Part shown: one piece after another, positions 53,734 through 64,000 of the stretch
Position numbering within the stretch: position 1 is the stretch's first letter
Layout of the letters: the number at the start of each line of letters is the position of its first letter
Assembly (NCBI GenBank): GCA_050633825.1
Contig: JBOEHG010000013.1
Coordinates: 1 to 64,000, forward strand
DNA length: 64,000 nt
Reading direction: 5' to 3'
Origin: CANLBN01 sp050633825
GTDB taxonomy: Bacteria > Pseudomonadota > Gammaproteobacteria > Pseudomonadales > Cellvibrionaceae
The notes under the pieces: model-generated
The model's database searches: none
What the model was told of the DNA's origin: nothing
What the model saw: the letters and a program-made list of their open reading frames with translations, nothing else
Made by a program: the position numbers and the translations under genes

Positions 53734-54716
53734 AGAATCAATATGATGGTCAGCTAGAAAGGGAAGATTTTTTTTCCCTTGTTCGTCAATATGAGCGTAA
53801 TCACGCTTATGATAGTAAGCAGATGGGTGTTGCTTGTTCTAAGATTGGTGAAGATGGGCCGCCCACTAATGAAGTTATCCGGTTTAAATCGGTTAGTTCA
53901 TTAGGTTTTAGTCTAGATGCTATTCGTAATGTAAATCTAGACCCGGACAAGCCAGATCATTATGAATTACTTGTGAGTTTTATGGGCTTGCTAGGTTCTA
54001 CGGGTGTACTTCCTCAGCATTATATAAAACTATCTCTTGAGCGAATTAAACACGGCGATTATGCCCTGTCAGAGTTTATAGGGTTGTTTGAACATCGATT
54101 AATTTCTCTTTATTACAAAGCGTGGGGGAAATACAAACTACCTGTTCAATATGAGTGTTCTTCACAAGAGGGTGAGGATGACTTCTCAAAAGCCTTAAAA
54201 GGCTTCTCTGGTTTTTATCGAGGGAAGGCGCTGCAACTATATTATTCTGGACATTATTCAAAAAATAATAGGCCTTTGTCTAACTTGAAGAAAATGGTCT
54301 CGGAATTTCTCGATGCAGAGGTTTTAGTTGAATCTATGGTTGGCCGTTGGCTACCGATTAACAAGCGAGATCGCTGTTTATCCGGTATTAGAGGTAAAAA
54401 TCATCAACTAGGAGCGGGTGTCATTTTAGGTAAGCGTTATTGGGATATTCAATCAAAAATTATTATCTGTATAAACAATATCACTATGCAGCAATATGAA
54501 GCGCTGCAGCCTGATCAAGCGCTTTATAAATTATTAGCATTTGCGGTTAATGCATATGTTCCTACACATATTACCGTCTGTTTTGAATTTAGAGTTAAAT
54601 CTCATCAGCATGAATTAACGCGAATAGGTAAAGGTTGTCAGTTAGCCAGAAATACATGGTTAATGAGTCACCCCAAAGATATTTTAGTATCAAAAAGATT
54701 ATTACTTAGAAAATAA
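53697..54716 (+). CDS. tssG: T6SS baseplate protein TssG
   Basis: Protein of 339 residues. EDFFSLVRQYER (about 20-31), LLGSTGVLPQHYIKL and RLISLYYKAWGKY are typical. It overlaps tssF in another frame; an internal ATG at 53715 is possible. It is the baseplate wedge partner of TssF. Confidence 0.95.
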   Translation: MAAEDWMSTLNLKNQYDGQLEREDFFSLVRQYERNHAYDSKQMGVACSKIGEDGPPTNEVIRFKSVSSLGFSLDAIRNVNLDPDKPDHYELLVSFMGLLGSTGVLPQHYIKLSLERIKHGDYALSEFIGLFEHRLISLYYKAWGKYKLPVQYECSSQEGEDDFSKALKGFSGFYRGKALQLYYSGHYSKNNRPLSNLKKMVSEFLDAEVLVESMVGRWLPINKRDRCLSGIRGKNHQLGAGVILGKRYWDIQSKIIICINNITMQQYEALQPDQALYKLLAFAVNAYVPTHITVCFEFRVKSHQHELTRIGKGCQLARNTWLMSHPKDILVSKRLLLRK

Positions 54717-54735
54717 ATAATTGGAGAAAACTACC

Positions 54736-57340
<2,605 letters not shown>

Positions 57341-57416
57341 TAAATGTTGATTAGGCGACAGAAAATTATGAACTACCGCACAGTTTTTGATTTTTTGCTG
57401 GTGTAATCTTCACGAG

Positions 57417-57436
57417 GTTTTAGAAGGTTCTAAAAC
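57417..57436 (+). promoter_or_regulatory. Palindrome in hcp leader
   Basis: GTTTTAGAA and TTCTAAAAC (9-base arms, 2-base centre) lie about 50 bases upstream of the hcp ATG. They may be an operator or a 5' hairpin. The ribosome-site region downstream contains two GGA motifs (AAGGAAAAAGGAA), a possible CsrA-type target. Confidence 0.4.
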
Positions 57437-57487
57437 TATTTTAAATAACTTATTTTTTTAAATTGATAAGGAAAAAGGAACATAATT

Positions 57488-57976
57488 ATGTCTATTTTTG
57501 TAAACTACGAAGGAATTAAAGGTGAGTCTTCTGATAGCGGTCATAAAGATTGGATGGATGTGGAATCCGTATCTTGGGGCGTTGGTCGTCAAATCACTTC
57601 TTCAACTTCAACGCAAGGTGACCGTGAGTCATCTAACGCTGTAATCAATGATTTACAAATCACTCGTTTCATGGACAGCTCTACTCCTAAGGTTTTCATT
57701 GAATCTTGCTGTGGTACTGGTAAAGAAGTAAAAATTCACCTAACTAAGACTGGTACTGGTTCTGGTACTGACACTTACATGGAATACACTTTGAAAAATG
57801 CATTGATCAGTAACTATACTGTTGACGCATCTTCACAAGGTACAGATCGTCCAAGTGAAACTATCACTATCAGCTTCATCGACGTAGAAGTTAAATACAC
57901 TCCATACGACGAAGACGGCAACGCTGAAGCAGCAATCGCTGTTGGCTTCGACACAGCTTCTAACGTTAAACGATAA
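57488..57976 (+). CDS. hcp: T6SS tube protein Hcp (TssD)
   Basis: Protein of 162 residues of the Hcp family. Typical blocks are IKGESSDSGHKDWMDVESVSWG (in part), a central QITRFMDSSTPKVF, and YTLKNALISNYTV. Hexamers stack into the secreted tube. It has its own leader of about 147 bases and a strong terminator, in line with high expression. It is the last gene of the core region. Confidence 0.98.
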   Translation: MSIFVNYEGIKGESSDSGHKDWMDVESVSWGVGRQITSSTSTQGDRESSNAVINDLQITRFMDSSTPKVFIESCCGTGKEVKIHLTKTGTGSGTDTYMEYTLKNALISNYTVDASSQGTDRPSETITISFIDVEVKYTPYDEDGNAEAAIAVGFDTASNVKR

Positions 57977-57995
57977 GTTAACGTTTTCAGCTAAG

Positions 57996-58029
57996 AAAAC
58001 CAGTGCTCGAAAGAGCGCTGGTTTTTTTT
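57996..58029 (+). terminator. hcp rho-independent terminator
   Basis: Stem AAAACCAGTGCTC (57996-58008) with GAGCGCTGGTTTT (58013-58025) has a GAAA tetraloop and a T run to 58029; one T-G pair is tolerated. A second inverted repeat, AACGTTAA/TTAACGTT (57962-57985), spans the stop codon just upstream. Confidence 0.9.
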
Positions 58030-58479
58030 GTCTACAAGAATAGCTCACAACTTTTTGGTAAAAAACTTGCACAAAAAAATGTGTAATGGAGTGTAATTGA
58101 AAAAATAGTGATTGTAGTGTACCGGTATAGTCTGTCGAAAGCGTATTTCAAAAATTGCAAAGCTATATTTTGAAAGGTGTTGTGTTATTTATTTTAAGTT
58201 CCGTTACATAGAATAAGATGATAAATAATGTTTGTTAAAGATGGTCGATATGAACATAAATTTACTTGCTATGATCTTCGATATTTTTTGATAAGAGACT
58301 ATAAAAGTTTCTCTGCTTTGTGTACTAAAAAGAATAAAATATAACAACGATTAGTTACACAATTAGTATCGGTGAATGGGCTATTGTGAACGTTACTATT
58401 ACTGAAAATTAAATTCATAAAATAATTTTCAAATTGTTATAAGCTTGAGTCCGGCCTGAGGTCTTATTGCTAGTCAAGC
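58030..58479. other. AT-rich intergenic region
   Basis: I see no gene in these 450 bases between convergent hcp and the Hcp-like gene. At its right end, TAAGCTTGA (58440-58448) and TCAAGCTTA (58474-58482) form 9-base arms that overlap the stop codon of the Hcp-like gene. They may form its 3' hairpin. Confidence 0.5.
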
Positions 58480-58854
58480 TTAATCGGTAGGTGTTTTTGA
58501 CTTGGCTATAATAATAACCTTTTCGTAATTTTTTTTGTTCTGTGGGTGGGCAGGGTGAATAGAGTAGTTGAGTACTTTTACTCCTTTTAATGTATACACC
58601 TTGTAATCAAGAGAGTTGGTTGACTGAGGTATCTCCAAGGTTAGTTCTTTAATGGGAATGTTATTATAAAGCCCTGCAAACATTAGTTCTTGTAAATAAG
58701 GCTCTTGGTGGCTTGTATCTAACCTGCGGACTAGTGTCAGTCTAATCGGGTATTCCTCGTCACTAGTATCCCAACTAACAAGGTCAATTTCGACCCAGTT
58801 GTCAGTATTGATTTCATTAGGCTTTTCGTCGAGCGGGTGTAAGTAAATCGCCAT
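58480..58854 (-). CDS. Short Hcp-like protein
   Basis: Protein of 124 residues that aligns by eye with Hcp. MAIYLHP and WVEIDLVSWD correspond to the first strands, LVRRLDTSHQEPYLQELMFAG to the ITRFMDSSTPKVF block, and VYTLKGVKVLNYSI to YTLKNALISNYTV. It lacks the long loop before the central strands and the C-terminal tail, and has very low identity. It could be an orphan Hcp variant, an Hcp-fold adaptor or a decaying copy; the open frame argues against decay. It faces hcp. Confidence 0.68.
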   Translation of the reverse strand: MAIYLHPLDEKPNEINTDNWVEIDLVSWDTSDEEYPIRLTLVRRLDTSHQEPYLQELMFAGLYNNIPIKELTLEIPQSTNSLDYKVYTLKGVKVLNYSIHPAHPQNKKNYEKVIIIAKSKTPTD

Positions 58855-59489
58855 AATTTTTCTCCCAGTCAGTAGCGCATAGATTTTGCAAAAATTATGC
58901 CTAAAATGAACTGTCTCTTACTAAGGCTAGCAAACAATCAACAAGGTTGCTAGTTGATTATCTACCCAAAAATCCTAATCTATTGATTTTAAAAGTTAAA
59001 TTTATCTTTTGGGATGGTGAGAATATTTATTTTCGTTATGATTTTATGCCGAATCAATCAAATATATATTACTTGCCAGCTTAGGGTCGCTTAGAAATAT
59101 TGACGCTTAAATAATCTATTTTTATATTTTATTTATCTGTAAAGATTATTAGTGTTGACAGTAACTGTATGCTTAAGATAATCTACAAATAAGCCAATTT
59201 CGGCGACAGGCAAAAAGTATAGTCAGTAATGTACTGATTATATGTCTTAAATACTGGCAAAAAAGCCATTCTCGAACTCTGAAAGGAAATTTCAGGTCGT
59301 GGGTGGTTGCGTTTTTTCTTCTTCCTCTTTCTAAAATTTCCTCTCTTAGTGAATTAATCAAGCCCATTCTTATTGGATGTGCTTTTAAGTGACTGTTTTC
59401 TTTGATTTTTTGATGCCCTTTAATATGTTAACTATATTTTATTTGGGTTTTTAAAGAATTAATTAACAGAAATTTATCGGAGGAGAAAC
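58855..59489. promoter_or_regulatory. Intergenic region upstream of ABC importer
   Basis: This AT-rich gap of 635 bases should hold the promoters of the Hcp-like gene (left) and the importer operon (right). A 64-codon minus-strand frame at 59173 has no recognisable content. I found no clear sigma-54 site. GGAGGAG lies 5 bases before the importer ATG. Confidence 0.45.
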
Positions 59490-60749
59490 ATGAAAAATTT
59501 TAATAATATTGGCGCTACACTGCTGAGTGGTTTTAAAGCGCACCTTTCTACAATAAGTAAAGTTGCTGTATTTGGGGTTGCAATCCCTTTTTCTTTAGCA
59601 GTTCATGCTGATTCGGACATAAAAGTAGGCGCGATCTTTGATCTTACTGGCGGTTTGAATATCTACGGTATACAGCAAAGTCGAGCTATGCATTTAGCGA
59701 TTGACGAATTAAATGCTAATGGAGGTGTATTGGGGAAACAGGCTGAAATAGTTGAGTATGACTCACAGTCAGAACTCAGTAAATATACTGTTTATACAAA
59801 AACACTCACCTTGAAAGATAAAGCGGATGTTTTATTTGCTGGTTTGACAAGCTCTTCACGAGAAGCAATAAGACCTTTGGTAAGAAAAGCAAAAATTCCT
59901 TATTTTTACAGCTCTTTATACGAAGGTGGTGCGTGTGATAAGTACACCTTTGTAACGGGTGCTAGTGCGTCTCAACAAATGAGTGTTCTGATTGAGTGGG
60001 CTATTAAAAATCACGGGAAAAGAATATTTGTAATGGCGCCTAAATATAACTTCGGTACTATTTCGGCTCACTGGGTTAAGTTATATGCAGAGCAGTTTGG
60101 TGGTGAGGTTGTAACAAGCGAGTTTATCCCGCTTACTGTGACAGATTATTCATCTACTATTCAAAAGATTCAAGCAGTCAAGCCAGACTTTGTTGTTGCT
60201 TTACCTGTTGGTGCAAACCAAACAGGTTTTCTTGAGCAGTATGCAGCTGCAGGCATGAAAGAGAAAGCGCCTATTGTATCTACAAACTATGGCTCTGGAA
60301 ATCAGCAGGTTGTTGTATCTAAAGATACTGGTGAGGGCATCATCGCTTCTCAGCAATACTTTATGTGGATAGATGAGCCTAAGAACAAAGAGTTTGTTGC
60401 TAAGTGGAAAGCTAAGTACGGCTTGGATGAACCCATTGTATCTGGTGCCGTTGATGTTTGGAATGCTGTGAATTTATGGGCAAAAGCAGTAGAAAAAGCA
60501 GGAACAACAGATTCTGATAAGGTAATTGCAGCTTTAGAAAGTGGTTTATCGTTTGACGCACCTAATGGGCTGGTAAAAATGCTCCCAGGTTCTCATCATC
60601 TAAGTCAAAATATTTATATTGTGAAGGGCGATAGAAACCATGGGTTTGAAACAATAGAAACCTATCCTGATGTTGCGCCTGCATATGAAAATGAAGTCTG
60701 TGATTTAGTACAAAAACCTAAAACTAAAAAACATTTTGTTCCTATCTAA
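59490..60749 (+). CDS. ABC importer solute-binding protein (urea/short-chain amide type)
   Basis: Periplasmic binding protein of 419 residues. A signal peptide ends near AVHA (about 37-40). The type I fold of the FmdD/UrtA/LivK group starts at IKVGAIFDLTGGLNIYG, and the YEGGACDKYTFVTGASASQQ block favours the amide/urea branch over amino acids. A very strong ribosome site precedes it. The substrate remains unproven. Permease and ATPase genes follow. Confidence 0.88.
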   Translation: MKNFNNIGATLLSGFKAHLSTISKVAVFGVAIPFSLAVHADSDIKVGAIFDLTGGLNIYGIQQSRAMHLAIDELNANGGVLGKQAEIVEYDSQSELSKYTVYTKTLTLKDKADVLFAGLTSSSREAIRPLVRKAKIPYFYSSLYEGGACDKYTFVTGASASQQMSVLIEWAIKNHGKRIFVMAPKYNFGTISAHWVKLYAEQFGGEVVTSEFIPLTVTDYSSTIQKIQAVKPDFVVALPVGANQTGFLEQYAAAGMKEKAPIVSTNYGSGNQQVVVSKDTGEGIIASQQYFMWIDEPKNKEFVAKWKAKYGLDEPIVSGAVDVWNAVNLWAKAVEKAGTTDSDKVIAALESGLSFDAPNGLVKMLPGSHHLSQNIYIVKGDRNHGFETIETYPDVAPAYENEVCDLVQKPKTKKHFVPI

Positions 60750-60874
60750 AAAGCTAATTCAAACTAACAGTTTAACTAAAAATATTAGTTTATATAAATA
60801 ATAACAGTAGTTCTAAAAGTGGGAAGGGGTTATACCTCTTCCACACTCTCTCCTAAAATATACGGGTTATCGAT

Positions 60875-61741
60875 ATGGGTGTTGATTATATTATAACGGT
60901 CTTGTTGTCCTCGCTCGCCAGTGCCTCCATTCTTTTGATTGCGACAGCAGGATTGGCGGTTGTGTTTGGCCTTATGGGTGTTATCAACTTGGCTCATGGT
61001 GAATTCATCATGTTTGGTGCATACACTGCACTGATTGTAACAAAGGCAGGTGTGCCTTTTCCTCTTGCTGTACTTGTAGCCACTATTGCTACAGCAATGT
61101 TTGGCGCAATTGTAGAAAAATTAATTATCAGACATTTATACGGCAGATTGTTTGATACGTTGTTGGCGACTTGGGGGCTAAGTTTAGTGCTCTATCAAGT
61201 TGCTGTATTACTATTTGGTACAGTAACCAGTGGTATTGGTATGCCGGTTTCTAATGTAGCAATTGGTGAATATTCTATTTCGACCTATATGCTATTTTTA
61301 ATTTTAATTGCGGCTGTAATGATAACTGCAACTTATCTTTTAATGACTAAAACCAGTTATGGTGTTATGGCACGAGCATCTATACAAGATGCGAATATGG
61401 CAAAAGCAATAGGTATTCGTTCGGAGCATATTAATACAACAACGTTTGCATTGGGGTGTGGTCTTGCGGGCTTTGCCGGTGCGATTCTTGTTCCTGCTAT
61501 ACCGGCAACGCCAACAATGGGTTTTGCCTTTGTGATTAAAGCGTTTTTGATCGTGGTTGCCGCAGGCCCTGTAACATTGACCGGTTCAGTGGTTGCTGGC
61601 GGTGGTTTGGGTGTAGTGACAAGTTCTATTTCAAGCTTCTGGACAACATCAGCAGGAGATCTTTTATTTTTTGTTATCACTATAGGTATTCTTCGCTTTT
61701 TCCCGCAGGGGATTACAGAAAAATGGCGCATGAAACTTTAA
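60875..61741 (+). CDS. ABC importer permease, LivH/UrtB type
   Basis: Integral membrane protein of 288 residues. GLAVVFGLMGVINLAHGEF (in the first 50 residues) is the family mark. About eight hydrophobic helices are visible and the cytoplasmic ARASIQDANMAKAIGI loop contacts the ATPase. It follows the binding-protein gene by 125 bases and is one half of the permease pair. Confidence 0.93.
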   Translation: MGVDYIITVLLSSLASASILLIATAGLAVVFGLMGVINLAHGEFIMFGAYTALIVTKAGVPFPLAVLVATIATAMFGAIVEKLIIRHLYGRLFDTLLATWGLSLVLYQVAVLLFGTVTSGIGMPVSNVAIGEYSISTYMLFLILIAAVMITATYLLMTKTSYGVMARASIQDANMAKAIGIRSEHINTTTFALGCGLAGFAGAILVPAIPATPTMGFAFVIKAFLIVVAAGPVTLTGSVVAGGGLGVVTSSISSFWTTSAGDLLFFVITIGILRFFPQGITEKWRMKL

Positions 61742-61762
61742 TAATTAATTGAGTGCATAAAA

Positions 61763-63646
61763 ATGACTTCCGAAAGTAGTAAATTGATCAAACAGAGCGT
61801 GAATATTAATACCTCTGTTGATGTAAATAAAAAAAACATTCGCCAATATGATTGGTGTATTAAAACGCTTCTAGTCGGTGCTTGTGTCGCTGCAGTATCT
61901 TGGTCTTTTGATCCATACTTTGCTTATTTAGCTACATCTTGGTTGGCCTTTGGCCTTATTGGATTGAGTTTAGATTTGGTTTGGGGTAGAGGAGGCGTTC
62001 TTAGTTTAGGGCAAACCGCATTTTATGGTGTTGGCGGATATGTTGGTGGTATTGTAGCTATTAACTTTGCTGATGTAACCGGTAATTCATTGATATGGTG
62101 CCTACCTGCTGGCGCTATAGCAGGGGCATTGGTTTCAGGTTTGGTGGGTGCGGTAATATTTTATGGTCGCTTAGGGCCTCTTCAAACAACCATTCTTACT
62201 TATACATTCACATTAATACTGTGGACGATAGCAATCAATTTCTCAGTTGATATTGGTGATGCTTATGTTGGTGGTGATAATGGGATGTCAGATATTCCCT
62301 CTATGGTTTTAGGGTTTGGTCCCGATGCCGAGCCTTTAAGCGAGCACGCTATGTTTTTATTTGCGCTTGCACTGACGGTGGTTATCTATTTGATTGTCCA
62401 GATAGTTATGCGCTCCCCATTTGGTCTTATCTCTGACTGTATAAGAATGAATAGTGCAAAAACAGAGCTTATTGGTTATGACATTAGAAAAATGCAATTA
62501 CTCTTATTTGTATTTGCCGGTGCTATTGCAGGCATAGCTGGCGCATTATTTGCCAGTTGGTCTAATTATTTAAGCCCTTCTATCTTTAGTGTCTCTGAAG
62601 CATTGCTTATACCTATTTATGTTTTGGTTGGAGGTAAAGGCCGTTTATTTTCAGCATTTTTAGGTGTTGTAGTTGTGGGCGGAATGTCATATTGGTTGGG
62701 TAGCGGAGTTGCTGGTGGTCAGACTACATTAATTCTAGGTGTTTTCTTGATTGTCCTTGTTTTATTTTTTAAAGAGGGTGTTGTTGGAATTATCACTGAT
62801 ATATGGCTGCGGATTCGAAAAAGTTCTACTTCTACTATACAAGAAGCTACCCAAGAAGGTGAGAGTAAAGTTCATGTTAGGGAAGAATTGTTGGGGTTCC
62901 TTAAATCGACAACGGTTCAAAATAAAAATGTAAACTTTAAAACTGACAAGATTACTAAGCGTTTTGGCGGCGTAACTCCTTGTAATCAAGTTACTCAAAA
63001 ATTTTCTATAGGAAATGTGAGCTGCCTAATTGGACCTAATGGCGCAGGTAAAAGTACTTTTCTTAAGTGTTGTACCGGCACTCATGATTTATCAGAAGGT
63101 AATATTATATTCAATGGAAAAAATATCTCTAAATGGGAACCCTTCCAGCGTGTCCAGGAGGGTATTGGTATAAAAATGCAAGTTGCTCAAGTATTTGGTG
63201 AGCTAACCATTCGAGAGAACTTATGGATAGCGGCATATAGTAGAGAAAAAGATCATAAAAAAGTTGATCAAACAGTAAGGGATGTTCTTATTTTACTCGG
63301 AATGGATGGCTATTCAGAAAGACTTTCGAGTGAACTGTCTCATGGTGAGCAGCAATGGCTAGATATTGGAATGGTATTATGTTTAAAGCCAATGGCAATT
63401 TTACTCGATGAGCCTGCAGCAGGAATGACACAAGAAGAAACACGTGAGCTATCAACGTTATGTCGATTACTTGCTTCAAGACATATTGTGATCGTAATTG
63501 AACATGATATGGAATTTATTCGTTCTCTAAATGGCGACTGTACCGTTTTGCATCAAGGTGAAGTTTTCGCAGAAGGCAGTATTGAAGAACTTCGAGAAAA
63601 TGATGATGTACTCGATATTTATTTGGGGAGGAAGAAAGATGCTTAA
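61763..63646 (+). CDS. Fused permease-ATPase (LivM/UrtC plus LivG/UrtD)
   Basis: Protein of 627 residues. The N-terminal permease (about 35-350) shows GLSLDLVWGRGGVLSLGQTAF. A linker of about 40 residues leads to the ATPase (about 390-627). The ATPase has Walker A GPNGAGKST (424-432), signature LSHGEQQ (525-531), Walker B AILLDEP and switch His in IEHDM. These domains are usually separate proteins; the fusion fixes their stoichiometry. It overlaps the next ATPase gene by 8 bases. Confidence 0.93.
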   Translation: MTSESSKLIKQSVNINTSVDVNKKNIRQYDWCIKTLLVGACVAAVSWSFDPYFAYLATSWLAFGLIGLSLDLVWGRGGVLSLGQTAFYGVGGYVGGIVAINFADVTGNSLIWCLPAGAIAGALVSGLVGAVIFYGRLGPLQTTILTYTFTLILWTIAINFSVDIGDAYVGGDNGMSDIPSMVLGFGPDAEPLSEHAMFLFALALTVVIYLIVQIVMRSPFGLISDCIRMNSAKTELIGYDIRKMQLLLFVFAGAIAGIAGALFASWSNYLSPSIFSVSEALLIPIYVLVGGKGRLFSAFLGVVVVGGMSYWLGSGVAGGQTTLILGVFLIVLVLFFKEGVVGIITDIWLRIRKSSTSTIQEATQEGESKVHVREELLGFLKSTTVQNKNVNFKTDKITKRFGGVTPCNQVTQKFSIGNVSCLIGPNGAGKSTFLKCCTGTHDLSEGNIIFNGKNISKWEPFQRVQEGIGIKMQVAQVFGELTIRENLWIAAYSREKDHKKVDQTVRDVLILLGMDGYSERLSSELSHGEQQWLDIGMVLCLKPMAILLDEPAAGMTQEETRELSTLCRLLASRHIVIVIEHDMEFIRSLNGDCTVLHQGEVFAEGSIEELRENDDVLDIYLGRKKDA

Positions 63647-64000
63647 AGTTAGTAATGCAACAGGTGGTTATGGAAAAACCGAAATTATTAAAAATGTGAA
63701 TATAGACGTTAAGCCAGGTGAAGCTGTTGCCTTGCTTGGTAGAAATGGTGTAGGAAAATCTACGTTGATGCGTTATATCATGTCAACAATCGATGATTTT
63801 GGTGGTTCAGTGAGTATTGATAATGCTGACTTACCCAAGTCTACAAGTCATCGAGCAAGAGCAGGTTTAGGGTATGTTCCTCAAGGGCGATTTGTCTTTC
63901 CTCGTTTAAGTGTGACCGAAAATATTGTTGCCGCTGCCGCCGCTTGTGGTCACGACACTAAAGAAGCCGTTGATAAAGTGTTTAATGAATTTCCAGCGAT
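63639..64000 (+). CDS. ABC importer ATPase, LivF/UrtE type (partial)
   Basis: The gene starts with ATG at 63639 after GAGGAAGAAAG and is cut by the window end. Visible are Walker A GRNGVGKST and the family-specific GYVPQGRFVFPRLSVTENI. The signature and Walker B lie beyond the window. It is the second ATPase of the importer and overlaps the fused gene. Confidence 0.93.
   Translation, partial: MLKVSNATGGYGKTEIIKNVNIDVKPGEAVALLGRNGVGKSTLMRYIMSTIDDFGGSVSIDNADLPKSTSHRARAGLGYVPQGRFVFPRLSVTENIVAAAAACGHDTKEAVDKVFNEFPA

Noticed and set aside
59173..59367. 64-codon minus-strand frame upstream of the importer
   Set aside because: No recognisable domain and Arg/Cys-rich as expected from AT-rich non-coding sequence.

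Overview
The window looks like chromosomal DNA of a moderately AT-rich gammaproteobacterium, probably marine or host-associated. The basis is an OmpR-type two-component pair, a CsrA homologue, a LysR regulator, Gram-negative lipoproteins and outer-membrane barrels, and a complete type VI secretion system (T6SS). I cannot name the genus from sequence alone.

Left edge (1-5.4 kb): a repeat/hairpin-rich non-coding stretch, a histidine kinase and response regulator, a secreted YHS-domain protein whose upstream region carries 11-bp-spaced direct hexamers, a LysR regulator divergent from an NTF2-fold protein, a small membrane protein and a divergent csrA.

T6SS effector region (6-17 kb): a minus-strand operon runs from a 56-residue protein (9867) through a PD-(D/E)XK-type toxin and an Imm49-like immunity protein to an unknown protein and a SUKH/SMI1 protein. 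Divergent from it is vgrG, followed by PAAR + GxSxG lipase-like effector + small membrane protein, then a second PAAR + VRR-NUC-like nuclease + DUF3396/TsiV-type immunity protein. Three effector/immunity modules therefore cluster around one VgrG.

Accessory and signalling region (17-33 kb): a TPR membrane protein and a p97-like AAA+ ATPase; two paralogous outer-membrane barrel proteins; an FHA protein with a Ser/Thr kinase; a hydrolase lipoprotein; a Sel1-caspase lipoprotein; and a methyltransferase / adenylate-forming ligase / glycosyltransferase cassette.

T6SS core (33-58 kb): a minus-strand block (PP2C phosphatase, tagF, tssM, tssL with OmpA domain, tssK, tssJ, FHA protein) is divergent from a plus-strand block (second Ser/Thr kinase, tssA, tssB, tssC, tssC-like impD, tagJ/impE, tssE, tssF, tssG, tssH/clpV, hcp). 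All 13 core components are present, in an Imp-like order. clpV contains a two-N assembly gap with about 100 bases apparently missing. The TssL N terminus carries four D-K/R-T motifs that recur in the first kinase, which suggests a phosphothreonine/FHA switch. An orphan Hcp-like gene faces hcp.

Right edge (59.5-64 kb): an ABC importer of the urea/short-chain-amide/branched-chain amino-acid type, with a fused permease-ATPase and a last ATPase cut by the window end.
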